From NCBI GenBank assembly GCA_963693085.1, contig OY856410.1, positions 886,690,335 to 886,754,334 of the forward strand: a DNA stretch of 64,000 nucleotides, given 5' to 3'. Position 1 is the stretch's first letter. Every line of letters starts with the position of its first letter. Positions 21,742 through 32,428 of this stretch are shown in pieces. The position numbers and the translations under genes were made by a program. Below the pieces are notes generated by a model. It saw only the letters and a list, made by a program, of their open reading frames with translations. It ran no database searches and was not told the origin of the DNA. This DNA comes from Alisma plantago-aquatica (taxonomy: Eukaryota > Streptophyta > Magnoliopsida > Alismatales > Alismataceae).

Positions 21742-24404
21742 GCTAGTGGCAGCAGAGGTCGAGGATGCAGTCAATCGTCTCAAGCTGGATCGTCTACTCA
21801 AGGAAGCAGAGGTCGTGGAAAGCAAGCAACGGCTCGATTCTATGCCATGAATCAGCCGGAGGTGATAGTCAACCCGTGAGTGGTGACATGTCAGATGGAG
21901 TTATTTCATTCTGATATGTCTTCTTCTTGCTTTATATCTGTTCTGGTTGACCCGGGTGCTACACACTCTTTTATCGCCTATAGTATGCTTGAAAACTGTC
22001 ATTTACCTATTAGCTGTAAGAAGGATAGCTTGTTGTTAGAAACCCCTCTTGATGGTTCCTCTTTGCTTCAAGAAGAGTGTCCATCTTGTGTCTTGTCTTT
22101 CTCGGGACACCATATCCAAGTGGATCTTATACCACTTGATATGCATGGTTTCGATGTTATCCTTGGGATGGATACCTTAGAGAAGTATAAGGTTGTTTTG
22201 GACTGTGGTTCCAAGCAGGCAGTGTTTGATGTTGCTGGAGAGAAGTGGATCTTCCAGGGAGATAGGAAGATTCTTTCGACGTGTTTGGTATCAGCTATGG
22301 TAGCAGATAAGTTGTTACGACAAGGATGTGAGGCGTTCCTAGCTCACGTGGTGGATACCGTTGTGGTTACCAAGGCGAAAGGTCCTAGTCTTGAGGAGGT
22401 GTCAGTGGTTCGAGAGTTTGCAGACGTGTTTCCTGAGGAGTTTCCTGGTGTTCCTCCACCCCGAGAGATTGATTTTGAGATCAATCTGGTTCCAGGGACA
22501 CAACCAGTTGCACAATCACCATATAGGATGGCTCCAGTAGAGATGGCAGAGTTGAAGAAGTAGTTGCAAGAGTTGTTGGAGAAAGGTTTTATCCGACCGA
22601 GTACGTCGCCGTGGGGTGCTCCCGTGTTGTTCGTTAAGAAGAAGGATGGTTCGATGCGGTTGTGTATAGACTACCGACAGTTGAACAAGGTCACGATCAA
22701 GAATAAGTACCCGTTGCCGAGGATAGATGATCTGTTCGATCAGTTGCGTGGTGCTACAGTGTTTTCGAAGATCGATCTACGGTCTGGATATCATCAGTTG
22801 AGGATAAAGGTGGATGACATACCAAAGTCAACTTTCAGGATGAGGTATGGTCATTTCGAGTTTGTGGTTATGCCGTTTGGGTTAACCAATGCACCAGCTG
22901 CTTTCATGGATTTGATGAACATAGTGTTCTATCCGTTCTTAGATCAGTTTGTTGTAGTCTTTATAGATGACATCTTGATCTATAGTCGGGACAGGCTAGA
23001 GCATGAGCAACATCTTCATCGAGCGTTGACTCTTCTTCTTCAACATGAGTTGTATGCCAAGTTCAGTAAGTGCGAGTTCTGGTTGGAAGAAGGGACTTTC
23101 TTGGGTCATGTGATATCTGCTGAAGGCATAAAGTAGATCCGAAGAAGGTGGAATCCGTTGCGGATTGGGAACAACCGAAGACGCCGACAGAAGTTCGTAG
23201 TTTCCTTGGTTTGGCTGGATACTACCGGAGGTTTATCAAGGAATTCAGTGTGACCGTGTTGCCGATGATGAAGTTGACCAGAAAGGATGTACCTTTTGTT
23301 TGGGATGATCGATGTCAACAAGCTTTCTAGAGTTTGAAGGAGAAGCTGACTAGTACTCCAGTGTTGATCTTGCCAGAGCCTGGGAAAGGCTATGTTGTTT
23401 TCTGTGATGCTTCCAAGAAAGGTTTAGGTTGTGTGTTGATGCAGGAAGATCATGTAGTTTCTTTTGCCTCGCGACAGCTCAAGAAGCATGAGGAGAACTA
23501 TCCGACTCATGACTTGGAGTTGGCAGCGGTGGTTCATGCGTTAAATATTTGGAGACACTATCTGTATGGGGAAGTGTGTCAGATCTTTACGGATCATAAG
23601 AATCTGAAGTACATCTTTATGCAGTAAGAGTTGAACATGCGACAGTGATGATGGATGGAGTTGATTAATGATTACGACTACACTATCGAGTATCATCCTG
23701 GTAAGGCGAACGTGGTAGCTGATGCGCTTAGCAGGAAGTCTTCTTCTCTTTCTTTAAAGAAGGCACAGTTGAGTTCTCTGGTATGCCATAAGCAAGATAT
23801 GTTTGTTTCTCTGCGATAGATGAATGTACAGATGGAAATTTCTTTGTTGTCTGGTCTTTTCACACAGATGCAAGTTAAGCCTACGTTGAGACAGCAGATC
23901 AAGGATGCACAACAGATAGATGATGCAGTACAGTTGATTAGATCAGAGTTCGGCAGCGACAAGCGTGATGGATTTCATGAGACCGAGGATGGACTAGTTT
24001 GCTATCGTGATAGGATGGTGGTTCCAGATGCTGATGATCTGAGGAAGTTGGTGCTTGAGGAAGCACATACGTCGATGTATGCGATGCATCCAGGTGTCAC
24101 CAAGATGTATCATAGTCTGAAGGATTTGTATTGGTGGCCCGGTTTGAAGAGAGATGTAGCTGAGTTCGTGGCGAGATGTGTGGTGTGTCAGCAAGTGAAG
24201 GCTGAACATCAGAAGCCGACAGGTATGTTGCAACCTTTTCCGATACCGCAGTGGAAATGGGATCATATAACCATGGATTTCGTAGTTGGTCTACCCCGAA
24301 CAACTAGGAATCACGATTCCATTTGGGTGGTAGTGGACAGATTGACTAAGTCTGCCCATTTTCTACCAGTGAAGATGACGTATACAGCTAGGGGTGAGCA
24401 TTGG

Positions 24405-24555
24405 TCCAAAACCGGACCGGACCGAGGACCGAAAATCAATAATTTTTGGACCGTTGACCGGACCGTTTGGTGGTCGGACCGGACCGAGACCGGACTATTT
24501 TGACCGCGGACCGGACCGGACCGGACCGGACCGGACCGGACCGGACCGTTTGGAC
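24405..24555. repeat. Left pentamer array of the hAT MITE (CCGGA/GGACC)n
   Basis: Dense GGACC/GGACCG words, including an uninterrupted run of about eight CCGGA units at 24510-24548. A mirror array on the other side (24747-24912) would allow long foldback pairing. Confidence 0.88.
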
Positions 24556-24746
24556 CGCAATCAGCCTTTTTTAGATGTTTTACAACTTATTTAATTATAC
24601 AAAGTTGATAATCTTAGTCACTTCTAACAATTATATAACTTTAGTATCAAACATTTATACTAGTAGTACTTATATATGTACTTTATTTGTAGTTATTATA
24701 GAATACACCTTCAAATATATATGGATTTTATATAAAAGTTAGTCTG

Positions 24747-24912
24747 CGGTCCGGACCGGACCGGACCGGTTTTGGACCAGACCGGACCGGACCGGACCGG
24801 ACCGAAGACAGAATTTATCGAATTTATTGGACCGCGGACCGGACCGAAGTTGAAATGGACCGGACCGAACCGGACCGAATTGAGAGGTCCGGTCCGGTTT
24901 TGCGGTCTGGAC
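24747..24912. repeat. Right pentamer array of the hAT MITE
   Basis: Runs of GGACCGGACC interrupted by TTTTGGACC and AATTTATTGG spacers. It is rich in the same pentamer as the left array and can pair with it in single-stranded form. Confidence 0.85.
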
Positions 24913-25885
24913 CGAGATTTTCTCACCCCTATATACATCTGAGAAACTAGCCAGAGTATATGTGGATGAGATAGTACGTTTGCATGGTGTGCCAACAAAG
25001 ATAGTTTCTGACAGAGGTCCTCAGTTTACGAGTCGTTTTTGGAATAGTTGCATAGAGCGTTGGGAATGTAGTTAAGGTTCAGTACAACTTTTCACCCACA
25101 GACAGATGGACAGTCTGAGAGGACTATTCAGATCTTGGAAGACCTCCTTCAAGCTTGTGTTCTGCAGTTTCTAGGAAGTTGGGATGTACATCTGAGTTTG
25201 ATAGAGTTTGCCTACAATAATAGTTATCAGCGTAGCATTGACATGGCTCCTTATGAGGCTTTGTATGGAAGGAAGTGCAAATCTCCTTTGTGTTGGTATG
25301 AATCAGGTGAGTATCAGCTTTTGGGTCCTGAGTTAGTTCAGCAAACGACAGATAAGATCAAAGTGATACATCAACAGTTGAAAGTGGCACAAGACAGGCA
25401 GAAGTCTTATGCAGACAATCGCCGGCGACCTTTGGAGTTCCAGGTGGGAGACAAGGTGTATCTTAAAGTCTCGCCGTGGAAGGGTGTGCTAAGGTTTGGA
25501 TGGAAGGGTAAGTTAGCTCCCATGTATATGGGGCCTTACTCAGTCAGAGCACGTGTTGGCAAGGTAGCCTACGAGATAGAGTTGCCTACAGAGTTGCACA
25601 GGTTGCATCTAGTGTTTCATGTCAGTATGCTGAAGAAAAGTCATCCGGATTCAGGTGCGGTGATACAGCCAGTTGAGGTTGAGCTTGATGCAGATGTGAC
25701 CTACGAGGAAGGTCCTGTGGCGATCCTTGACAGAAGGATCAAGAAGCTGAAGAGGAAGGATCTGGTTCTTGTGAAGGTTCTTTGGCAGCGTCGTGGCGTT
25801 GAGGAAGCCATGTGGGATCTTGAGGAAGAGATGAGGAGGAAGTATCCCTCGCTTTTCTCTTCGGATTTCGGGGACGAAATCCCTT

Positions 25886-25899
25886 AAAGGGGGTTAGCT
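25886..25899 (+). other. Polypurine tract of the Tekay-like element
   Basis: AAAGGGGG followed by TTAGCT lies directly before the 3' LTR start (TGTAAGGACCC at 25900). It is expected to prime plus-strand synthesis. Confidence 0.75.
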
Positions 25900-28264
25900 T
25901 GTAAGGACCCTGACCTGCGTTTAGGGTTTACCCTGTTTGTTTTGCTTAACCTTGGTGGTTTGATGCTTGCTAATCACCTCTAAGTGGTGATTAGGGTTTA
26001 GTTGTGCTTTGTTGAGAGTTCAAGGGGCTACTTGCAAATAACCCAAGTCTAGGGTTTTGTGTGCAAGTTTGCCATCATGTGAGATGTTTTCCCCTCTTTG
26101 CTCCCTCTAGGGTTGAGAGGAAGGCTTGGGCTTGTTGTTTGAGTTTCTTGGGCCTTGCTTGAGCTTGTTTGGGCCTTGAGGTGCTTTGTTTGGGCTTGCT
26201 TGAGCCTTGTGTCGGCCAAGATCAGCTTGTTTCGCCCAAGGAAGAGTGTGTGTCGACCTAGAGGTGGTGTGTCGACCTGGAGTAGTGTGTGTCGCCCAGC
26301 AGAGCTGCTAGTTGTGTCACCCATGTTGCTTGGTCCAGCCTTGACCATGTTTGGTGGACACTTGGTATGTATCTTTGACAAGTGTCTCTTGCTTTGCTAA
26401 GTGTGTTGGCTTGAACCCTAGGACAAGTGTCCCTTGGGTGGACGACACATAGCATTGATCTACCTTGTTTTCTCCTCCCTCTCCTTCTATATATGTAGCT
26501 CTTTCCCTTGCCTTAGCTTCCTTTGCTCTTTTGGTCTCCCCTCCACCTTGAGTGCACGACACCTCTCTCTCCCTTCCTTGCTTGTGTCAGCCGAGACACT
26601 CTCCTGGAGTTGCAGTGGTGGCCGATACCCTCTCTTGGATCAGCCTTGGTGGACGACATCCCTTGGAGCTTGAAGTGCATCTTCTTCCTTGGAGGCCAAG
26701 TGGTAACATGTGATGTTGGATCCTTGAGATGGATCAGGTTGATGTGGTTTAAATAATAATATAATGTAGTTTACTTTCTATTATATCTTACATGTTATAC
26801 AACTTGGTTGAATCCCGCAATCCATCTAAAAGATACTAATTAATCACAATGAAATATATCATGTAGTTTGCCCTGGCCATAGATCCATCATCGTCAGGAC
26901 TTGGTGATGGTGAAACAAGTTCTCCTATGGGTTAACCTGGAAGCGCATATTGTTGAATATGTGTAGGTTGCTCCTAGCCTGAAAATGAGGAGGTAAGAGT
27001 GTAACTTCGGTTACAAACTCATATATGTACATAGAGCATGGTGAACAGGCCCATGGCTCATGATATGTGATGTGAGGAGCATGAATGCGTTCATGGCTCA
27101 GAGCACAGTGAACAGGCACGTGGCTCAGTTTTACTAGTGTCGAGACCTGTACCAAGGCGGGCTAGAGTGAGGGTAGCCTATGGAGCCGACCCTGTGGCTT
27201 AGACCACTTCAGCATGTGACTGCGGTCCTGCTTGTGTTGTACTCGTGTACTGACCATGAGGTGGGAGGTCGTGGAGTCCGACTCTTCCATTGACCTTGTA
27301 TGGCACCGGCTTGGGTTTCGTAACCGAAGGTTGGATTTTAATGGTACGGTTCAAATCCTCAGGGCATAATAATACGTAATACAGCCGTTTAGTACTTATT
27401 GCTTAGGATAAACATGAAACATTGGTTGAGGCCTTGTTGGTGTAATATCTTGTTATACCTTGCAGGTTATGTGATAATATGTCTGATCTTGATAAGCAGG
27501 TTATGTGACATTATATCTTGTTCTGATAATCATGTTACATAGGGATACATCTTATCTTACTAATCATATTCTTTGAAGATATATCTGGTTATATGCTTTT
27601 GTATAGCGGGTAAGCTTGTCGGTAAGAATGATTTGTTTTATATAGACTGCTCTTTTATACCTGTTACTAGATACCTGCTGTTATAGTCTATCTTGCTGAG
27701 GTTCTGTAGTTGCGGTGGGGAGTTATGTTTCCCGCTGGGACAATTGTTCAATTGTCTCACCCCACTGGTTTACATCCTTTTTAGGTGGTCGAGGTAGACG
27801 TGGTCATGGTCGTGGTGTTGCGGCCGAGCAGCTTGACTAGCAGTAGAAGGCAAGCGATGGACATGCTGCTGTTTTGGATGTTTTGTAGTAGAGTCTAGAG
27901 TCATCCCTGTACTCTCAGGTCCTTGGAAGTGTTTTGACGATGCTTCACGATGAACGATCGATGATGGTTGTATATCCTGCTGTTGGCCGGATGTGGGCCT
28001 TTATGTATATGAACAGGTGGTGAACTCATGTGATGGATGAACAACTGTTCCTGAGCTGTGGACATGTATCAGATCTCGTGGATGCATATATATGACATGT
28101 TTCTGTGCATGATGAGGACTGGAAAGTAATAGTTTCACAATTTATCAGTTTTCCGCAATCGATTTTAATTAACCCATGTTTTCGATAATCTGTGGTTATG
28201 GTGATTTCCGCACGTTTTCGCATAACACCTCGTTATCTGTGTGATAATGGGATGTGTTGCCACA
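25900..28264 (+). repeat. 3' LTR of the Tekay-like element, internally deleted
   Basis: It starts TGTAAGGACCCTGACC and ends TTGCCACA. A TATATAT box at 26488 lies 588 bases in. At about 26691 it jumps to sequence equivalent to 18942 of the 5' LTR, so the middle of the LTR is missing. The shared part (26692-28264) differs from the 5' LTR at only a few percent of positions. The conserved hairpin is at 27734-27763. Confidence 0.87.
26488..26494 (+). promoter_or_regulatory. TATA box of the Tekay 3' LTR
   Basis: TATATAT is followed by a pyrimidine-rich leader, in the same relative setting as the solo LTR TATA boxes at 2644 and 46634. Confidence 0.5.
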
Positions 28265-28514
28265 AACACAGTCATAATCGGTACCATTGTATAATCTATT
28301 CAAGTAGCACTTCCTTACATCATCCCAATCAGTAGGAGGATCTCTCACCATAAAACTATCATGGTACCATGCTGCCACACTAGTCACAGTCATGGTAGCA
28401 ACACCAACAATGACTTTATTTCTCTCCTCTTCATTCTCTTTGTTCTCATCCTCATCCATCATTCTCTTTCTACGGAGACGCTCTAAAAACTCACTTGTTC
28501 CATGTGAAGCCATA
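28265..28514 (-). pseudogene. Possible Harbinger (HARBI1/ALP1-like) transposase N-terminus
   Basis: From an ATG at 28514 the minus strand encodes MASHGTSEFLERLRRKRMMD, an acidic stretch, and then YHDSFMVRDPPTDWDDV and YLNRLYNGTDYDC. The frame then runs into the Tekay 3' LTR. The end of the reading resembles the region before the DDE domain of plant PIF/Harbinger-derived nucleases, where an (L)NRLY-GT/S-x-x-DC stretch is common; that recognition is from memory and weak. The LTR insertion at 28265 cuts the gene, so the rest is absent or lies beyond the left edge of the window. No introns are evident in this part. Confidence 0.4.
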
Positions 28515-29032
28515 TCAAACACTATATAAGACCATACATTATATTCAGTATTAAATGAGAGGGAAAAACTATCATTTCATTATATAATAATTGGAACTAA
28601 TTCATGTAAGCATACTACAGACCAACATTATATTATAATATTCATGAGAGCATGTTGCAGACCAACATTGTATCATAATATTCATAAGAGCATGTTACAG
28701 ACCAACATTGTATCATAATATGAGGTGCAAGTGAATCATACCAGAAAAGGGCAGGGAAAAAGAAAGAAAATCAAATGACAAAAAACAAAGTTACTAACCA
28801 AGTGCAAGTCAATCACACCTAGAAGACAACCCAAGTCACAACCACTCATGTAGAAAGAAAAAAAAGTCAGGCAGGAAATAAGATTAGTAATGGCACACGC
28901 CCATGGTATAGAAAGGACCATAGATCACTTCTAATAATTACTGGAGGAGGATGGCGTGGAGGTGGGATGAATGAATGAGGAAGCACGTTGAAAAAGTAGA
29001 AATAGAAGAAAAAAAGGCACAAAGCAACACTA
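28515..29032. other. Upstream region with 40-bp tandem repeats
   Basis: Non-coding, AT-rich. Holds the tandem repeat listed next, then A-rich sequence (28740-28880). No promoter motif for the minus-strand fragment can be singled out. Confidence 0.5.
28609..28725 (+). repeat. Three 40-bp tandem repeats
   Basis: Units begin AGCATGTTACAGACCAACAT and start near 28609, 28649 and 28689. They differ at a few positions, and the third is incomplete. Confidence 0.85.
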
Positions 29033-29998
29033 GTGGCAGGGTCCTCATTGTTAAATAGAGCACCAAAAGCACCAAAAACGATCATAGACCTAATTATCCA
29101 ACACAATTTACAATCGCCCACTTTCCAACTTTACCCAGCCGATCCATCTTTACAACAACGAATGACTAATCTTTTTCCTCACTTGCTCACCTCAAAGGAC
29201 TTGACTATGCCACCTCCATCTCCACCTTTGGTCCCCCGTTCACTGACCCCAATGACAACAAGCCTCTGTTTCTCCTTCTGCCCTTCTAGATCAAACTCAT
29301 CCTCATCATCATCATCCGACCCATCATCCCTAGCAACCGGCACATACTCCTCCTTGTCCCTGTCCTGCACCTTTCCAACCATCACCAGGTACATTCCCGC
29401 ACACCCCACCACCACAACGACAAGAATCCAACTGAATTGGATGTTGACGAGTGCCTTGGCCCTATGCAGGGCCTCGTATCCATCACACCTTACCACCACA
29501 TGCCCTTCCTCGATCACAGAGGTGATGACGGCAAGGCAGGTGGCGATACAACATCTCCACCGAATCCACCCTTACCTCTCCTCCGGCCTCTCCTGCGGGT
29601 GTCATCGTCGCTCATGGACCCCTCAGCCCTGTCGATCCACCAACGCCTCTCCCCCTTCTCCTCCTCCTACTGCCGCGACAGAGGCTGCTGCTCCGGCGGC
29701 TGTCAAGTACGTCGCCTCCGACTCCGGCTATGTCTTGCAAAAGCGACATCCTTCACCGGGCGATTCCTCCGGCCAGCCGACCCCTGATGCCCCGCTCCAG
29801 TGCGGTCCTGATGCCGCTGACGATTCCATCGATGGAGCGAAGAAGCCTGGCCATTTTCTCCAACCGGCTGCGGCGGATGTAGACTCCATTGACGAGGCGA
29901 AACAGGAGGAGCGCAAAGCTGATGAAGCATCTTCTGAACCCGCTACTCATGACACAAAGACCTCCGATGGCCATGTATCACCACCTGCCTTTCCGTAA
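29033..29998 (+). other. Long open frame of doubtful coding status in GC-rich DNA
   Basis: A 321-codon plus-strand frame is open from 29033 to 29998. The first half (Ser/Pro/Thr-rich) is overlapped by a minus-strand frame at 29517-29179. That minus frame has a plausible hydrophobic segment (FSWILVVVVVGCAGMYLVMV) followed by an acidic tail with a DDDDEDEFD stretch, which looks more protein-like. The second half of the plus frame is Ala/Pro/Asp-rich and disordered. I do not recognise either product. The region may be a degraded host gene, exons on either strand, or GC-rich transposon interior. Confidence 0.3.
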
Positions 29999-30744
29999 TC
30001 GATGGAGCTGGTAGTAAAGCGAAGGAGAAAAAGAGGGAGGAAATCGGGCGAAATCGAGAAGTGAGGGTGAAATCGATCTAGGTCTGGAAGCAAAAGGGGG
30101 CGAAATCAGGCGAAATGGGAGAAGTTGAGGAAGTCAGAGAAGGAAGAAAAGGTAGAGAACTAACCTACTCCACGAGGAAGAGTGAGATGTGCCGAACCCT
30201 TGAACAGCAGTCAGATCGCGAGTCCCAGCGAGCCCAGAGAACACCGTAGCACCGCGAGCAGCCACCTGACGACTTCAATCATGAGCAGTGATGACTTCAA
30301 TCACGAGCAGACCGTCGTCGGGGAAGGAGGAGATGATGGGGAAAGGAGAAGAGGTTAGGGTTAAAACCCTAGCGACCCCAGAGAGGATTGGGTGCAAGGG
30401 AGGAGTGGCACTGATGACGAGAACAGGTAGAGCCCTCACTCCGTGGTAGCGGCGGAAGGAAGAGCCGGCGGAAGGATGTGGGGGAGAAGAAGAGGACGAG
30501 TCGGGGGCGACGAGGGTCGGGAGAGTCGGGGCCGAAGTCCTCACTCCGTGATTTGCAAAGCTCGCCAAAATTGGAAGATTTTGCGAAGTTTGATAAATGC
30601 ATAGCAGGAGGAATGTCGCGTTCCAACTGCTGATGTTCATAAATTCCACTAAGCTAGCCAACCGACATCTTCATAAATGCGGTAGTTCAAATACCAGAGT
30701 GAATTATAATAGCGCCCCGAATTACCGCACCCAAACGCAACCTA
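29999..30744 (-). other. GC-rich region ending in a transposon-like terminus
   Basis: Purine-rich on the plus strand to about 30200, then GC-rich. A 128-codon minus-strand frame (30661-30275) encodes a Ser/Pro-rich peptide that I do not recognise. The right edge reads CCGCACCCAAACGCAACC followed by TAA (30742-30744). On the minus strand that is TTA then GGTTGCGTTTGGGTGCGG, which resembles PIF/Harbinger ends with their 3-bp TTA/TAA target. If right, this and the 28265-28514 fragment could be one Harbinger-like element. No matching second end is available. Confidence 0.3.
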
Positions 30745-31015
30745 ATGCATTAACGGGCAATTAGGGGATAAACTTGTCAAATTTGAATGGGATATTGCAT
30801 CCTAATCCAGATTGAACTAAAAAGTTTCAAGCGATACCAGGATTTCTCGACCCAAAAAAGTAAAAAAAAACACCCATTTTGCATATTACTTAGGTGATTC
30901 CATAGATCAAACAACCATAGAAAGAGGTAGGGAAGGATAACATGCAATAAGATATCATTACACAATGAAATAATAGTTTAGTGCAAAAATATTTTCCAAC
31001 ATGGTATGATAGTAA
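30745..31015. other. AT-rich segment left of the SINE
   Basis: No gene seen. It may be the end of the minus-strand LTR that continues on the other side of the SINE. Confidence 0.35.
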
Positions 31016-31035
31016 CATATTATTGCCCCCAAACA

Positions 31036-31190
31036 TCGATAAGGAGTGACTCAAGTGATCAGGCATGGTGTCCCTCAACAAAGGAACTCGGGTTCGAATC
31101 CCAGTTGCCGCCTTGATTTACCACCCTCCCGGACGTTCGGCCTCCGCCACGGGCGTGGGAGAGGGGGGAGAAATATTTATTTCTTAATCT
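31036..31190 (+). mobile_element. tRNA-derived SINE (Au-like)
   Basis: A 155-bp element with a tRNA-like head. GAGTGACTCAAGTGATCAGG is the A-box region and GGGTTCGAATCCC the B-box, as in RNA polymerase III promoters. The tail is T-rich (TTTATTTCTTAATCT). It is flanked by a 20-bp direct repeat: CATATTATTGCCCCCAAACA at 31016-31035 and the same with one change at 31191-31210. This is the signature of LINE-assisted retroposition. The T-rich rather than A-rich tail and the head resemble the widespread plant Au SINE, but the family name is a guess. Confidence 0.85.
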
Positions 31191-31210
31191 CATATTGTTG
31201 CCCCCAAACA

Positions 31211-32413
31211 ACTCACAAAGGAGCTTAGCTACTCATAGTCAAATAAATAACAAAAACATTAGGAGAATAGAAGCAAAACATCATAGAGATTGATTAATAC
31301 ATCTCCTTCTTCACCTCCAACTATAGATAGACAAGCACCACCCTCTTCCAAGGTCCAAAAGCATAGGAAATGGAGGTAGAATGGCTAAAATTGTAAGATA
31401 TTAAGGTTTTAGAGTGGATGGAAGTGAAGTAGAATGGGGAGAGGGTAGGTAGCAATAAGCATGTCTAGGAGCTAGGGACAAGAGCTGTCTTTGCCTTTTG
31501 TCGGGCACTAATATATATAGGGGGCTAGGGTAGCTAGGATTAAATGGGGGTAGCTTAGAAAATGGATTTTAAAAAGTAGTATGGTTTTGGGGAAGAACGA
31601 TCATTTTGGGAGAAGAACGACCTGGTTGGCCCAGGTAAGTGGAGGATAGGCTAGGTGCAATGATCGATACGAGATGGGATGACATTTTTATGGTGTGGAA
31701 TGGGCAGTTCAGGGTTGAACAATTTTTCTGGTTGTGAAGTGGCACAATCATTATGGTTGGAACGATCATTCTGGGTGAGGAGTGAATTAATTCTAGAAGT
31801 GTATTTAGTGGACATGGAAATGGAAAAAATGCCCAATCTTGCACGATCGTCTTGTGACCTGAACAAACGTTCTAGGGCCTAGGTGAAGGGCTGAGAATTT
31901 TAGTGGAATTCTGTGGGATTGAAGGTGAGATGGCAGGGAATGATGGATTTTAGCCATTTTAATACGACCGTTCTAGGGATAGAATGACTGCTCCATGTCC
32001 TCGGTGTGGTATACTTGGGACTTAGAGGGATTTTGAAGGGTATTTGTGCTTGCTTTACTTTGGTCTTATTGTTGTAGCTTGATCATTTTTTGGCATGGGG
32101 TGCACTTTGATCTTCTCAATGTCCATCAATAGTGCTTCTTACTCTGATTTTTTCTTTGGCCACTTGGGGGTAGATTGGTTTAGCATTAGGTCCCACTTTG
32201 ATCTCCTACATGGTTGAGGTTGTCCAAGGATCATGCTTCTTCTCTCCCTTTCATCAATAAGTGTTGAAGTACTATAAAAACATGATGAGCACCCATAAGT
32301 GCAGTTTTCATGAAATGATATTTATTGGGAAATAGCATGCATTCTACAAATCATTTTGTGAACAAAGAGCAAAACAAATTATATGGAGATCAAAAGAAGG
32401 GCTCCATCATCGC
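31211..32413 (-). repeat. Probable LTR of a minus-strand gypsy remnant
   Basis: Read on the minus strand, a purine run TTTAAGCTTGGGGCGA (about 32413-32428) is followed by TGATGGAGCCC, a likely polypurine tract and LTR start. The stretch down to about 31211, and possibly to 30750, would be the LTR, with the SINE inserted in it. No second LTR copy is present to confirm the limits. A cluster of AACGATCRTT-like motifs lies at 31595-31990. Confidence 0.4.
31595..31990. repeat. Cluster of AACGATCATT/AACGATCGTC-like motifs
   Basis: Seven copies of a motif near GAACGATCATTCTGGG occur in 400 bases, for example at about 31597, 31616, 31762, 31843, 31866, 31962 and 31985. Several are near-palindromic (ACGATCGT, AACGTT). 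Similar words recur near 33925-33960 in the adjoining 3' region of the same remnant. Confidence 0.6.
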
Positions 32414-32428
32414 CCCAAGCTTAAAACA

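Larger units (their letters stand above)
24389..24931. mobile_element. hAT-type MITE inside the Tekay integrase
   Basis: The ends are TAGGGGTGAG and CTCACCCCTA, a perfect 10-bp terminal inverted repeat. The 8-bp flanks TATACAGC (24381-24388) and TATACATC (24932-24939) match at seven of eight bases, as expected for a hAT target duplication. The integrase reading resumes on the other side. The 543-bp element encodes no transposase. Both subterminal regions consist of (GGACC)n and (CCGGA)n pentamer runs around an AT-rich middle. Confidence 0.88.
21742..25887 (+). pseudogene. pol: Tekay pol polyprotein, broken (PR-RT-RH-IN-chromodomain-like)
   Basis: Protease (nt about 21925-22200) has DPGATHSF where DSG or DTG is usual, so its active-site Ser/Thr is replaced by Pro. 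RT (about 22560-23110) has [28 protein letters not shown] and the catalytic FIDD near 22970. RNase H (about 23385-23620) starts [10 protein letters not shown]. Integrase has the HHCC region near 24080-24200 and catalytic Asp at HITMDF and IVSDRG. The C-terminus (about 25690-25860) is chromodomain-like: VAILDRR, VKVLW, EEAMWDLEEEM. Lesions are stops at 21877, 22561, 23328, 23625, 23646, 23649, 23817 and 25069, frameshifts near 23130 and 25055, and a 543-bp MITE at 24389. Many stops are explained by C-to-T changes. Confidence 0.9.
17095..28264 (+). mobile_element. Tekay/Del-like Ty3/gypsy chromovirus, degenerate
   Basis: An 11.2-kb element with a 5' LTR (17095-20515, head lost to the CACTA insertion), a tRNA-iMet-type primer site, gag, pol, a polypurine tract and a 3' LTR (25900-28264). 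The order PR-RT-RNaseH-IN and a chromodomain-like C-terminus place it among chromoviruses. The long LTRs and the sequence style fit Tekay. Both LTRs end TTGCCACA. Target duplications cannot be checked because the left edge is replaced by the CACTA element. A hAT MITE interrupts the integrase. The element is not autonomous in its present state. Confidence 0.87.

Noticed and set aside
24394..24998. Gly/Pro/Arg/Thr-rich open frames in the hAT MITE
   Set aside because: They are created by the pentamer repeat on both strands and have no coding meaning.
31036..31110. tRNA-like sequence with GGTTCGAATCC
   Set aside because: It lacks a full cloverleaf, is followed by a T-rich tail and is bounded by a 20-bp target duplication. 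It is a SINE head, not a tRNA gene.
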